DNA from: Sanderia malayensis
Taxonomy: Eukaryota; Cnidaria; Scyphozoa; Semaeostomeae; Pelagiidae
Reading direction: 5' to 3'
Length of the DNA: 64,000 bases
NCBI GenBank assembly: GCA_013076295.1
Contig: RQOL01000670.1
Location: 1 to 64,000, forward strand
Of the stretch, positions 10,342 through 20,897 are shown in pieces; position 1 is the stretch's first letter, and every line of letters starts with the position of its first letter. The translations under genes and the position numbers were made by a program. The notes below the pieces were generated by a model that searched no databases, was not told the DNA's origin, and was given only the letters and a program-made list of their open reading frames with translations.

Positions 10342-10603
10342 CAATCATTGACAGAAGGTCTTGAGACAATGAAAAATTTTCATCACTTTTCAATGAGAAA
10401 CAAAATTTTCTTCCAAAATACAGAGCCACCCCCTCCCCCCCAAATCAATGTTGCTATTTTTGATGGACAGGTTTATCAGGGAGTGCTAAAAACACTTTCC
10501 AAACATCCTCAACATTGAATAGGGGTGGGGGTCGATTTTTTTCGGGACATGTGAGAAAATTCAGAGCATTCTTTTACTGTCTCACACCTTATGGCGAGGA
10601 TTG
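10342..10603. repeat. Right 262-bp terminal direct repeat (MITE-like)
   Basis: Same orientation, length and ends as 6418-6679, with a handful of differences such as ATTGACAG for ATTGAGAG and one shifted base in each homopolymer tract. It is followed directly by TAGAATTTAAG, the right side of the in-window empty site. Its left neighbour is AAAGA, not TA. Confidence 0.75.
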
Positions 10604-10802
10604 TAGAATTTAAGTCATGAGGAGGTTAAGTTAAGATTTGTAAAATTTGTTGCATAAACAATAGAGTGTCGAAAATACTGTAGAGTATCGTTCTGTATTT
10701 TCCTAATTCAAATTAGAAAAGGGACTGGCATCTTCTGTTTGTAAAAGATGTCATTGTCTTTTTTGTTCTATGAATATAGTGTGACCTTTGTTTCTTTTCA
10801 GA

Positions 10803-11526
10803 ATGGCGTCTTCATCGAAATCGTCACCATCAACGGTAAAAAGCATGGGAGTTCTCTGGTACAACCAATTTCTGAAGAACTTCATAAGGCCTTATGGAGC
10901 GGCGGAGAAGCTCCCAGATCGGGAGACTGCTCTTTGGAGACTCAGGGAGGAGAATTGTGAGTGGCTCAGGAGGCCGCACGTAGCGGCAAGTGAGATGGCA
11001 GAAACAATGATTGAGAATCTAAAGATTGTAGCAAAAAGGCAAATTTCTGAAAAGAAAGTAAAGAAATTGGAAGAAGGTATGGAAAAAATCAATTCTTCAT
11101 TATCAAAACACGGGAAAGATTCGAAAGAGAGGGCAAGCACAGAAAAAACCCAGAAGTCGATGAAGTCAATTGTCAAGCCACCGGGAGATGTGAATGAGAT
11201 AATGTCCTTGTTTGCTGAGCTGGGTGATGCGATGTTTTCTATGGGTGTGAATTTCAAAGTGGCACAAATTTTTATGTCACACCCTAATGTCTTGGCTGAG
11301 AAATTTGATCCCACTGTTTCTCCCATTGCGCATTTAAAGATAGTGGAAAGATAATAGATTTCATTGACCCGGTGAATCCAGCACCAAAGAATAAGAGGAA
11401 GGCAGTGGAGAGCGTGCAAGACGTTCTTGCACACCTGGCAGAATTGGATTCAGATGATGAAGAGGAGGAAGGAAAAAAGAAAAAGAAGAAAAGTGGGAAA
11501 AAGAGCAAGAAGGCCAAAAAAGATTG
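10803..11526 (+). pseudogene. ORF A copy 1, one frameshift
   Basis: Encodes the orphan protein described at 54885. Start context is TTTTCAGAATGGCG, with a splice-acceptor-like TTTCTTTTCAG just before the ATG. The frame is open to 11354; a missing C in TCTCCCATTGCG (TCTCCCCATTGCG in the other copies) at about 11322 shifts the frame, and the acidic/lysine-rich tail continues in another frame to the TGA at 11524-11526. I do not recognise the family. Confidence 0.6.
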
Positions 11527-11959
11527 ATTATATTAATGGGAACATAATACATATATTAACATTGAGCATATTGTTTTTCTTTCCTTTAGCTGTGTCTTTT
11601 ATATTGATTTACAAAGAGCTGGCTGATATCTGTGTCTTTCTTGAGTTTTATCCTGTTTTTATTCAGTCGTGGTTTGTATGAGAAAATCTGGATGATAGTA
11701 TAAAATCCTCATTGTATTGAGCGAGTTTAAGATTTGGCAGCAGGTGAGATTTAATTGAAACTATGGCCTCGCTTTCAATTTTGAATTTCCCTTCAGGATG
11801 TATGCCCCCTGCCGCAACAGTGGTTTCCGAGAAAGCAGAAGAGTGGTTTTAAAAATGGTCTGTGGTACACAAGTGATGACATATATTTTTCTTACCTCTG
11901 TATCGTGATCATGCTTTATACAGGAAGATGGCATAAGTAGTCCCATACTGAAGTCAATA

Positions 11960-12735
11960 GGGACTTTACGAAACCACAACGATAACGGCAACGTTAACGT
12001 TAGTGCGTCACAAGGTTAGGTGACTAACGTTTCCGTTCCTGTTGTCGTGAAATTGAATTACGCAAAAGCTTCGAGTGCTAAACGCTAATCAGACCACAGG
12101 GGATTGAGATTTTAACAGTCCCCACGAAAATTTTTTTCGTCAAGAACCACCGATAACAAGCAATTAATTGAAAATTCCTTTCTTTTATTTATTATATTTG
12201 TAAAATCGGAATGCCTAACAACAGAGATGTTATAAATGCCTTGCTATTGGTGCATAATCTTGGATATATCGACGACATGGAGTTTGCATTGTTATATGAT
12301 GTAAATAGGCCTAAAAATCGGGAAATTCCATACTGGCAGTATGATCTGTTTGACCTCGAGAATATCTCTAAGGATGAATGTAAAGCCGAATTTCGTTTTT
12401 TAAAAGAGGACGTTTATAATCTAGTTAATATATTGCAACTTCCCGAGGAGCTCGTGATGTACAACAGATTCAAAGTGGATCCAGTAGAAGGTCTTTGCAT
12501 TTTGCTAAAAGATTTGCATATCCATGTAGATATCTAGATATTGTCCCTCGCTTTGCAAGGCCAATTCCAGAATTATGTATAACTAGCCGAGGGCGCTTGC
12601 GTACGCTCGCTTCCCGGAGGGGGGCAAGTGAAAAAAATTAATGTGGTTCACGGACTTCGTGCGCTGCATTCGCTTACGCTCCTGTCCCATTTAACCCCAC
12701 CTTACGCTCCTGTCCCATTTAACCCCACCTGCCCC
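11960..12735 (+). mobile_element. Harbinger left half in unit 1
   Basis: Begins GGGACTTTACGAAACC, matching the 56044 terminus, followed by the AACGTTAACGTTAGT block. It includes the N-terminal transposase coding region (12211-12590, MPNNRDVINALLL, later a frameshift at AAAAGATTTGC near 12510), then a GC-richer TAGCCGAGGGCGCTTGCG stretch and a short array. A 28-bp tandem duplication TTACGCTCCTGTCCCATTTA... sits at 12672-12727. At about 12735 it breaks into Helitron sequence. The DDE catalytic domain and the right TIR are absent. Confidence 0.75.
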
Positions 12736-13894
12736 GGGCTTGAAACTCAAAACAGTAAAAACAAGTTTCAACACTATTTTTTTTTGGGTTGTGTTCATAA
12801 TGGACTAAATGAGCAGACTATCGCTGGTCATTTGTTTCACAAAGAAATCCCGTACAACCTGCTCCATGATGTGTGTAAAGTGGGAAGTTTCGAATAGGGC
12901 AGTACTGCATGGTGAAAATTATAAACTTCACGGAGACTATCTATCCAGGAGGGTGATGTGAATGTCCATTCTGAGGGCAATATTGTAATAAAGACAGAGG
13001 GATACCCTTTTTGGCGGACAGTATCAAAGAGATATCTATGTTGTCTCTGCCAGAAAGCAGGTGAAAAGGTTTTTGAGGAAAGGGTGGTAAAAGGTGTGCA
13101 ACGGGATATTTTGCCTTGATTTATTGCGCCAGTAATTGTTTTGCACATCCATCTGTCAAAATGAAACTGTAAGAGCTTGAAATCCATGCTGTAATCTAAG
13201 ATGGAACTGAAGCATTTCTTAATAAAGGAAAGTTTGCTGCTGTCTCTGTTGAGGGTTCCTTCATGAACAGAGTCACAATAGTCCAATGAGGGATACAGAG
13301 TTGGCCATAAAGCACATTCAATGCCAATCTATTGTAAAATGTCAAACTGTGAAACCTGTTGATTGTCTGATAGAATAGTTTGCCTTTTTAAAACATACTC
13401 CTTGTAGCAGGAGGTATCAGAGGACATTAAAAAATGGTATGCTGTTTTGCACCTTATTTTGCGAGCAGGGTCTGCCAAGGCATCTATTTTCTGCAGAACA
13501 GTTAACTTGCTGCATTTTAATTTAAATAAACCTGTTCTTGAACGGTAGCCACTGTTCATAGTGCTATATGGACCAACATCTATTATAAATGGTTGTTGAG
13601 TCTTTATGTCACTAATATCCAAACAGGATAGCTGTTCAGGAATGTTGCTGGCCAATGGGACAAGATATTTTGTATTCTGACAAGAGCAGACTAGCACTTT
13701 TTGGATATTGAATTTCCTCTTATAGTTGGGTACAATTTTTGGGGAATGATACTGTGACAATTGTCACACTTAGCCCAAGAGAGATGCTTCATCCAAAAGT
13801 GCAAATTCTGTACATTTTCGTCAGGAAATAGAGGCATGATAATCGTTGAATTTGTTTGTGTCTGATTAAATATAGCAAAAGACTTCCTTGGCAT
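12736..13894 (-). pseudogene. Helitron N-terminal region, truncated before the HUH motif
   Basis: Minus-strand pieces 13894-13691, 13760-13329 and 13286-12837 read in shifting frames as the Helitron_like_N region: WAKCDNCHSIIP (possible zinc site), then ECALWP..YPS and SFIKKCFSSILDY, FHFDRWMCKTITGAINQ, FSPAFWQRQHRYLFDTVRQ and EWTFTSPSW. The reading continues as RGFLCETND and CFEFQARG, where the sequence stops being Helitron at about 12736. In Helitrons EFQxRGxxHxH leads into the HUH nuclease motif, so the breakpoint removes the catalytic His pair and all that follows. Dead by truncation and frameshifts. Confidence 0.8.
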
Positions 13895-14590
13895 GGTGCT
13901 AATAGCAAGTCAGGATTTCCAGTAGGAATCTGCTTCTGCCACACTCCACTGTTTTGACATCTTTCAAATGAAAAGATACACTTGAGGTATTCAAATACAA
14001 GGAAGGGAAAATAAACAAGTATGAGCAAGAAAGGATATATTGATATGAGTTATGTGGAAGGTGTAAATGAATTTATTTTCTCTCCAAGGGTTGAATTTAT
14101 AAGAAGTTATTAGATTGTTGCTTGTGTTTGTAAGTTGAGATGTGCTGACTCTATACATGAAATGTGAAGAGAAAAAATAAGGAGCAAGTTGGGCTTTTAT
14201 AGTTGGTGGAAAAAAATTGAGGTTGAAAAAAATATATTTTCGAAGAATAAGCTGATGTTTTGAAGTCAGCATAATATTTTCTATATGGTGGCAAACGTCT
14301 GTTTGAATATGTTTATGGCTGCTGTGAGTTGATATTTGGAGAGATATTTTTGCTATCATGTTGTGAAAAAAATTTGTCCAAATGGGCTAAATGGACTTTG
14401 TCCGAGTTGTTGTTTTTCTGCAGAAAAGAGAATGTATTTAATAAGTGATTGATATGAAATAAATTTTTGAAGGAAAAGATATGTTGATAGAAATGTGGAG
14501 AATGTTGTTGTGCATCTTTTGATGTATGGTGTGGTCCAGTTGGTGCAATAGAAGTGCAAGGAAAAATAAAAATTTCCTGAAATATGAGTT
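13895..14590. repeat. Helitron flank in unit 1
   Basis: Same noncoding repeat as 4161-4828, without the TTAA element: GGAAAAATAAAAATTTCCTGAAATATGAG leads directly to the next unit. No gene. Minus-strand ORFs here (14359-13991 and others) have no recognisable domain and are interrupted differently in each copy. Confidence 0.65.
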
Positions 14591-14783
14591 AGAATTTAAG
14601 TCATGAGGAGGTTAAGTTGAGATTTGTAAAATTCGTTGCATAAACAATAGTGTCGAAAATACTGTAGAGCATCGTTCTGTGTTTTCCTAATTCAAATTAG
14701 AAAAGGGACTGGCATCTTCTGTTTGTAAAAGATGTCATTGTCTTTTTTGTTCTATGAATATAGTGTGACCTTTGTTTCTTTTC

Positions 14784-15508
14784 AGAATGCGTCTTCATAG
14801 AAATCTTCACCATCAACGGTAAAAAGCATGGGAGTTCTCTGCTACAACCAATTTCTGAAGGACTTCATAAGGCCTTATGGAGTGGCGGAGAAGCTCCCAT
14901 ATCGGGAGACTGCTCTTTGGAGACTCAGGGAGGAGAATTGTGAGTGGCTCAGGAGGCCGCAGGTAGCGGCAAGTGAGATGGCAGAAACAATGATTGAGAA
15001 TCTAAAGATTGTAGCAAAAAGGCAAATTTCTGAAAAGAAAGTAAAGAAATTGGAAGAAGGTATGGAAAAAATCAATTTTCATTATCAAAGCACGGGAAAG
15101 ATTCGAAAGAGAGGGCAAGCACAGAAAAAACCAAGAAGTTGATGAAGTCAATTATCAAGCCACCGGGAGATGTGAATGAGATAATGTCCTTGTTTGCTGA
15201 GCTGGGTGATGCGATGTTTTCTATGGGTGTGAATTTCAAAGTGGCACAAATTTTTATGTCACACCCTAATGCCTTGGCTGAGAAATTTGATCCCACTGTT
15301 TCTCCCCATTGCGCATTTAAAGATAGTGGAAAGATAATAGATTTCATTGACCTGGTGAATCCAGCACCAAAGAATAAGAGGAAGGCAGTGGAGAGCGTGC
15401 AAGACGTTCTTGCACACCTGGCAGAATTGGATTCAGATGATGAAGAGGAGGAAGGAAAAAAGAAAAAGAAGAAAAGTGGGAAAAAGAGCAAGAAGGCCAA
15501 AAAGATTG
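14784..15508 (+). pseudogene. ORF A copy 2, dead
   Basis: Relative to the intact copy at 54885, one G is lost in the start region (AATGCGTC), a TAG lies at the fifth codon position, and one base is missing in AATTTTCATT near 15078, splitting the frame (14828-15142 and 15139-15684). Near 15502 one A is also missing in the final lysine run, so the terminal stop is read through. Not functional as read. Confidence 0.6.
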
Positions 15509-15937
15509 ATTATATTAATGGGAACATAATACATATATTAACATTTGAGCATATTGTTTTTCTTTCTTTAGCTGTGTCTTTTATATTGATTTACAAAGAG
15601 CTGGCTGATATCTGTGTCTTTCTTGAGTTTTATCCTGTTTTATTCAGTCGTGGTTTGTATGAGAAAATCTGGATGATAGTATAAAATCCTCATTGTATTG
15701 AGCGAGTTTAAGATTTGGCAGCAGGTGAGATTTAATTGAAACTATGGCTCGTTTTCAATTTTGAATTTCCCTTCAGGATGTATGCCCCTGCCGCAACAGC
15801 GGTTTCCGAGAAAGCAGAAGAGTGGTTTTAAAAATGGTCTGTCGTACAAGAGTGATGACATATATTTTTCTTACCTCTGTATCGTGATCATGCTTTATAG
15901 AGAAGATGGCATAAGTAGTCCCATACTGAAGTCAATA

Positions 15938-16708
15938 GGGACTTTACGCACCACAACGATAACGGCAACGTTAACGTTAGTGGGTCACAAGGTTAGGTGA
16001 CTAACGTTTCCGTTCCTGTTGTCGTGAAATTGAATTACGCAAAAGCATCGAGTGCTAAACGCTAATCAGACCACAGGGGATTGAGATTTTAACAGTCCCC
16101 GCAAAATTTTTTTTCGTCACGAACCATCGATAACAAGCAATTAATTGAAAATTCCTTTCTTTTATTTATTATATTTGTAAAATCGGAATGCCTAACAACA
16201 GAGATGTTATAAATGCCTTGCTATTGGTGCATAATCTTGGATATATCGAGGACATGGAGTTTGCATTGTTATATGATGTAATAGGCCTAAAATCGGAAAT
16301 TCCATACTGGCAGTATGATCTGTTTGACCTCGAGAATATCTCTAAGATGAATGTAAAGCCGAATTTCGTTTTTTAAAAGAGGACGTTTATAATCTAGTTA
16401 ATATATTGCAACTTCCCGAGGAGCTCGTGATGTACAACAGATTCAAAGTGGATCCAGTAGAAGGTCTTTGCATTTTGCTAAAAAGATTTGCATATCCATG
16501 TAGATATCTAGATATTGTCCCTTGCTTTGCAAGGCCAATTCCAGAATTATGTATAACTAGCCGAGGGCGCTTGCGTACGCTCGCTTCCCGGAGGGGGGCA
16601 AGTGAAAAAAATTAATGTGGTTCACGGACTTCGTGCGCTGCATTCGCTTACGCTCCTGTCCCATTTAACCCCACCTTACGCTCCTGTCCCATTTAACCCC
16701 ACCTGCCC
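15938..16708 (+). mobile_element. Harbinger left half in unit 2
   Basis: Same content as 11960-12735: terminal GGGACTTTACGC, N-terminal transposase coding (16188-16600) and short array with the 28-bp duplication. The coding part has two one-base losses (GTAATAGGCCTAAAATCGG near 16280; TCTAAGATGAATG near 16345), so the frame is broken. Confidence 0.75.
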
Positions 16709-17868
16709 GGGCTTGAAACTCAAAACAGTAAAAACAAGTTTCAACACTATTTTTTTTTGGGTTGTGTTCATAATGGACTAAATGAGCAGACTATCGCTGG
16801 TCATTTGTTTCACAAAGAAATCCCCGTACAACCTGCTCCATGATGTGTGTAAAGTGGGAAGTTTCGAATAGGGCAGTACTGCATGGTGAAAAATTATAAA
16901 CTTCACGGAGACTATCTATCCAGGAGGGTGATGTGAATGTCCATTCTGAGGGCAATATTGTAATAAAGACAGAGGGATACCCTTTTTGGCGGACAGTATC
17001 AAAGAGATATCTATGTTGTCTCTGCCAGAAAGCAGGTGAAAAGGTTTTTAGGAAAGGGTGGTAAAAGGTGTGCAACGGGATATTTTGCCTTGATTTATTG
17101 CGCCAGTAATTGTTTTGCACATCCATCTGTCAAAATGAAACTGTAAGAGCTTGAAATCCATGCTGTAATCTAAGATGGAACTGAAGCATTTCTTAATAAA
17201 GGAAAGTTTGCTGCTGTCTCTGTTGAGGGTTCCTTCATGAACAGAGTCACAGTAGTCCAATGAGGGATACAGAGTTGGCCATAAAGCACATTCAATGACA
17301 ATCTACTGTAAAATGTCAAACTGTGAAACCTGTTGATTGTCTGATAGAATAGTTTGCCTTTTTAAAACATACTCCTTGTAGCAGGAGGTATCAGAGGACA
17401 TTAAAAAATGGTATGCTGTTTTGCACCTTATTTTGCGAGCAGGGTCTGCCAAGGCATCTATTTTCTGCAGAACAGATAACTTGCTGCATTTTAATTTAAA
17501 TAAACCTGTTCTTGAACGGTAGCCACTGTTCATAGTGCTATATGGACCAACATCTATTATAAATGGTTGTTGAGTCTTTATGTCACTAATATCCAAACAG
17601 GATAGCTGTTCAGGAATGTTGCTGGCCAATGGGACAAGATATTTTGTATTCTGACAAGAGCAGACTAGCACTTTTTGGATATTGAATTTCCTCTTATAGT
17701 TGGGTACAATTTTTGGGGAATGATACTGTGACAATTGTCACACTTAGCCCAAGAGAGATGCTTCATCCAAAAGTGCAAATTCTGTACATTTTCGTCAGGA
17801 AATAGAGGCATGATAATCGTTGAATTTGTTTGTGTCTGATTAATATAGCAAAAGACTTCCTTGGCATG
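16709..17868 (-). pseudogene. Helitron N-terminal region in unit 2
   Basis: Copy of 12736-13894 with the same breakpoint in EFQAR. Pieces: 17734-17303, 17260-17048 and 17126-16791. A missing G in GTTTTTAGGAAAGG near 17050 breaks the frame that is open in unit 1. Otherwise the same motifs are present. Confidence 0.8.
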
Positions 17869-18565
17869 GTGCTAATAGCAAGTCAGGATTTCCAGTAGGA
17901 ATCTGCTTCTGCCACACTCCACTGTTTTGACATCTTTCAAATGAAAAGATACACTTGAGGTATTCAAATACAAGGAAGGGAAAATAAACAAGTATGAGCA
18001 AGAAAGGATATATTGATATGAGTTATGTGGAAGGTGTAAATGAATTTATTTTCTCTCCAAGGGTTGAATTTATAAGAAGTTATTAGATTGTTGCTTGTGT
18101 TTGTAAGTTGAGATGTGCTGACTCTATACAATGAAATGTGAAGAGAAAAATAAAGAGCAAGTTGGGCTTTTATAGTTGGTGGAAAAAAATTGAGGTTGAA
18201 AAAAATATATTTTTCGAAGAATAAGCTGATGTTTTGAAGTCAGCATAATATTTTCTATATGGTGGCAAACGTCTGTTTGAATATGTTTATGGCTGCTGTG
18301 AGTTGATATTTGGAGAGATATTTTTGCTATCATCGTTGTGAAAAAAATTTGTCCAAATGGGCTAAATGGACTTTGTCCGAGTTGTTGTTTTTCTGCAGAA
18401 AAGAGAATGTATTTAATAAGTGATTGATATGAAATAAATTTTTGAAGGAAAAGATATGTTGATAGAAATGTGGAGAATGTTGTTGTGCATCTTTTGATGT
18501 ATGGTGTGGTCCAGTTGGTGCAATAGAAGTGCAAGGAAAAATAAAAATTTCCTGAAATATGAGTT

Positions 18566-20320
18566 AGAATTTAAGTCATGAGGAGGTTAAGTTGAGATTT
18601 GTAAAATTCGTTGCATAAACAATAGTGTCGAAAATACTGTAGAGCATCGTTCTGTGTTTTCCTAATTCAAATTAGAAAAGGGACTGGCATCTTCTGTTTG
18701 TAAAAGATGTCATTGTCTTTTTTGTTCTATGAATATAGTGTGACCTTTGTTTCTTTTCAGAATGCGTCTTCATAGAAATCTTCACCATCAACGGTAAAAA
18801 GCATGGGAGTTCTCTGCTACAACCAATTTCTGAAGGACTTCATAAGGCCTTATGGAGTGGCGGAGAAGCTCCCAGATTCGGGAGACTGCTCTTGGAGACT
18901 CAGGGAGGAGAATTGTGAGTGGCTCAGGAGGCCGCAGGTAGCGGCAAGTGAGATGGCAGAAACAATGATTGAGAATCTAAAGATTGTAGCAAAAAGGCAA
19001 ATTTCTGAAAAGAAAGTAAAGAAATTGGAAGAAGGTATGGAAAAAATCAATTTTCATTATCAAAGCACGGGAAAGATTCGAAAGAGAGGGCAAGCACAGA
19101 AAAAACCAAGAAGTTGATGAAGTCAATTATCAAGCCACCGGGAGATGTGAATGAGATAATGTCCTTGTTTGCTGAGCTGGGTGATGCGATGTTTTCTATG
19201 GGTGTGAATTTCAAAGTGGCACAAATTTTTATGTCACACCCTAATGCCTTGGCTGAGAAATTTGATCCCACTGTTTCTCCCCATTGCGCATTTAAAGATA
19301 GTGGAAAGATAATAGATTTCATTGACCTGGTGAATCCAGCACCAAAGAATAAGAGGAAGGCAGTGGAGAGCGTGCAAGACGTTCTTGCACACCTGGCAGA
19401 ATTGGATTCAGATGATGAAGAGGAGGAAGGAAAAAAGAAAAAGAAGAAAAGTGGGAAAAAGAGCAAGAAGGCCAAAAAAGATTGATTATATTAATGGGAA
19501 CATAATACATATATTAACATTTGAGCATATTGTTTTTCTTTCCTTTAGCTGTGTCTTTTATATTGATTTACAAAGAGCTGGCTGATATCTGTGTCTTTCT
19601 TGAGTTTTATCCTGTTTTTATTCAGTCATGGTTTGTATGAGAAAATCTGGATGATAGTATAAAATCCTCATTGTATTGAGCGAGTTTAAGATTTGGCAGC
19701 AGGTGAGATTTAACTGAAACTATGGCCTCGTTTTCAATTTTGAATTTCCCTTCAGGATGTATGCCCCTGCCGCAACAGCGGTTTCCGAGAAAGCAGAAGA
19801 GTGGTTTTAAAAATGGTCTGTCGTACAAGAGTGATGACATATATTTTTCTTACCTCTGTATCGTGATCATGCTTTATACAGGAAGATGGCATAAGTAGTC
19901 CCATACTGAAGTCAATAGGGACTTTACGCAACCACAACGATAACGGCAACGTTAACGTTAGTGGGTCACAAGGTTAGGTGACTAACGTTTCCGTTCCTGT
20001 TGTCGTGAAATTGAATTACGCAAAAGCATCGAGTGCTAAACGCTAATCAGACCACAGGGGATTGAGATTTTAACAGTCCCCGCAAAATTTTTTGGGGAAT
20101 GATACTGTGACAATTGTCACACTTAGCCCAAGAGAGATGCTTCATCCAAAAGTGCAAATTCTGTACATTTTCGTCAGGAAATAGAGGCATGATAATCGTT
20201 AAATTTGTTTGTGTCTGATTAGATATAGCAAAAGACTTCCTTGGCATGGTGCTAATAGCAAATCAGGATTTCCAGTAGGAATCTGCTTCTGCCACACTCC
20301 ACTGTTTTGACATCTTTCAA
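18566..20320. repeat. Chimeric tandem unit 3, internally deleted
   Basis: Starts as units 1 and 2. At about 20089 it jumps from the Harbinger left end (CCCCGCAAAATTTTTT) to the Helitron segment equivalent to 17713 (TTTTTGGGGAATGATAC), losing about 1.6 kb across a short shared TTTTT run. It then runs to CATCTTTCAAAT at 20320, where the foldback and DIRS element begin. Confidence 0.85.
18761..19485 (+). pseudogene. ORF A copy 3, dead
   Basis: Carries the same start lesion and AATTTTCATT deletion as copy 2, plus its own CCCAGATTCGGG insertion and CTCTTGGAG deletion near 18880. The 3' half is open (19114-19485) and ends in the acidic and lysine-rich tail AKKD. Confidence 0.6.
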
Positions 20321-20568
20321 ATTAAAAATTAACCAAATACTTACGTATGAAGGGTAATTGTCATTCCATGACCTGTGGATGCAAGCAAGCAGTCAATGTG
20401 AGAGAGGCGCACGCGCAGAAAACTCATTTTTGAAAGAAAACGTTTTTGAGGGAGAAAATAGAGCAAGTAGGGAGGGAAAGGGAGTGGCACATTGACTGCT
20501 TGCTTGCATCCACAGGTCATGGAATGACAATTACCCTTCATACGTAAGTATTCGGTTAATTTTTAATT
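20320..20568. repeat. 249-bp foldback at the 3' end of the first DIRS element
   Basis: Arms 20321-20400 and 20488-20567 are 80-bp inverted complements with one visible mismatch (CCAAATAC versus GTATTCGG); AATTAAAAATTAACC begins the left arm. The 87-bp spacer has no ORF. It interrupts Helitron sequence at CATCTTTCAAAT. It lies just beyond the tyrosine-recombinase end of the DIRS element, as the 49143-49432 foldback does for the second one. Confidence 0.8.
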
Positions 20569-20897
20569 CCATTTCCCTGTGTCTGCTGCGCAGCAGCCAA
20601 TATGAGACTTAAAAGACTCCCTTAAAAATGTTTGGTTCTGAATCCCCCGCAAGAGAATCCTTAGTGTAGGCTAAGAAAACCAGTGTCAACCAAGTCTGGA
20701 GCTGACGCCAGAATCCTATACCAAGCAATGAAAAGACACGAAATGGAAACAAAAGCAAATATGCAATTAGAGAATCAAATTTGAATTTTAGGACAATAAA
20801 ATAAATGTCACGAATCACAAATATAAACGCATAGTAATAACACAAAGATTTGCATAATAAAACAATAACCAGCACAAATGAAACAAAATAGAACTCA

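Larger units (their letters stand above)
6418..10603. mobile_element. 4.19 kb composite insertion with mariner and Rep genes
   Basis: The insertion is bounded by two 262-bp direct repeats (6418-6679 and 10342-10603), each starting CAATCATTGA and ending GGCGAGGATTG. The outer flanks are GAGTTA on the left and TAGAATTTAAG on the right. Four other copies of the host repeat (near 14585, 18560, 29225, 54682) read GAGTTAGAATTTAAG without the insertion, so the target was a TA dinucleotide, now present on both sides. TA duplication fits Tc1/mariner transposition, and a broken Tc1/mariner transposase lies inside. The Rep gene and a foldback lie beside it. Whether the unit moved whole or was assembled in place cannot be settled from sequence alone. 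Confidence 0.65.
10606..14590. repeat. Chimeric tandem unit 1 (3985 bp)
   Basis: Starts AGAATTTAAGTCATGAGG and runs to the next occurrence of that string at 14591. Order inside: ORF A (10803-11526), an ~430 bp tail, a Harbinger left end with the N-terminal transposase exon (11960-12590), a short array (to 12735), then the Helitron N-terminal fragment on the minus strand (12736-13894) and its flank. Unit 1 differs from units 2 and 3 at many points; those two share private changes, so unit 2/3 duplication is the more recent event. Confidence 0.9.
14591..18565. repeat. Chimeric tandem unit 2 (3975 bp)
   Basis: Full copy of the unit in the same orientation and order as unit 1. It shares with unit 3 the one-base loss in AGAATGCGTCTTCATAG at the ORF A start, the AATTTTCATTATC deletion, and CTTCATAAGGCC context changes. 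Harbinger fragment begins at 15938, the Helitron fragment spans about 16709-17868. Confidence 0.9.

Noticed and set aside
6418..10603. LTR retrotransposon reading of the 262-bp direct repeats
   Set aside because: Ends are CA...TG rather than TG...CA, target is TA, no primer-binding site or polypurine tract is visible, and the genes are mariner and Rep.
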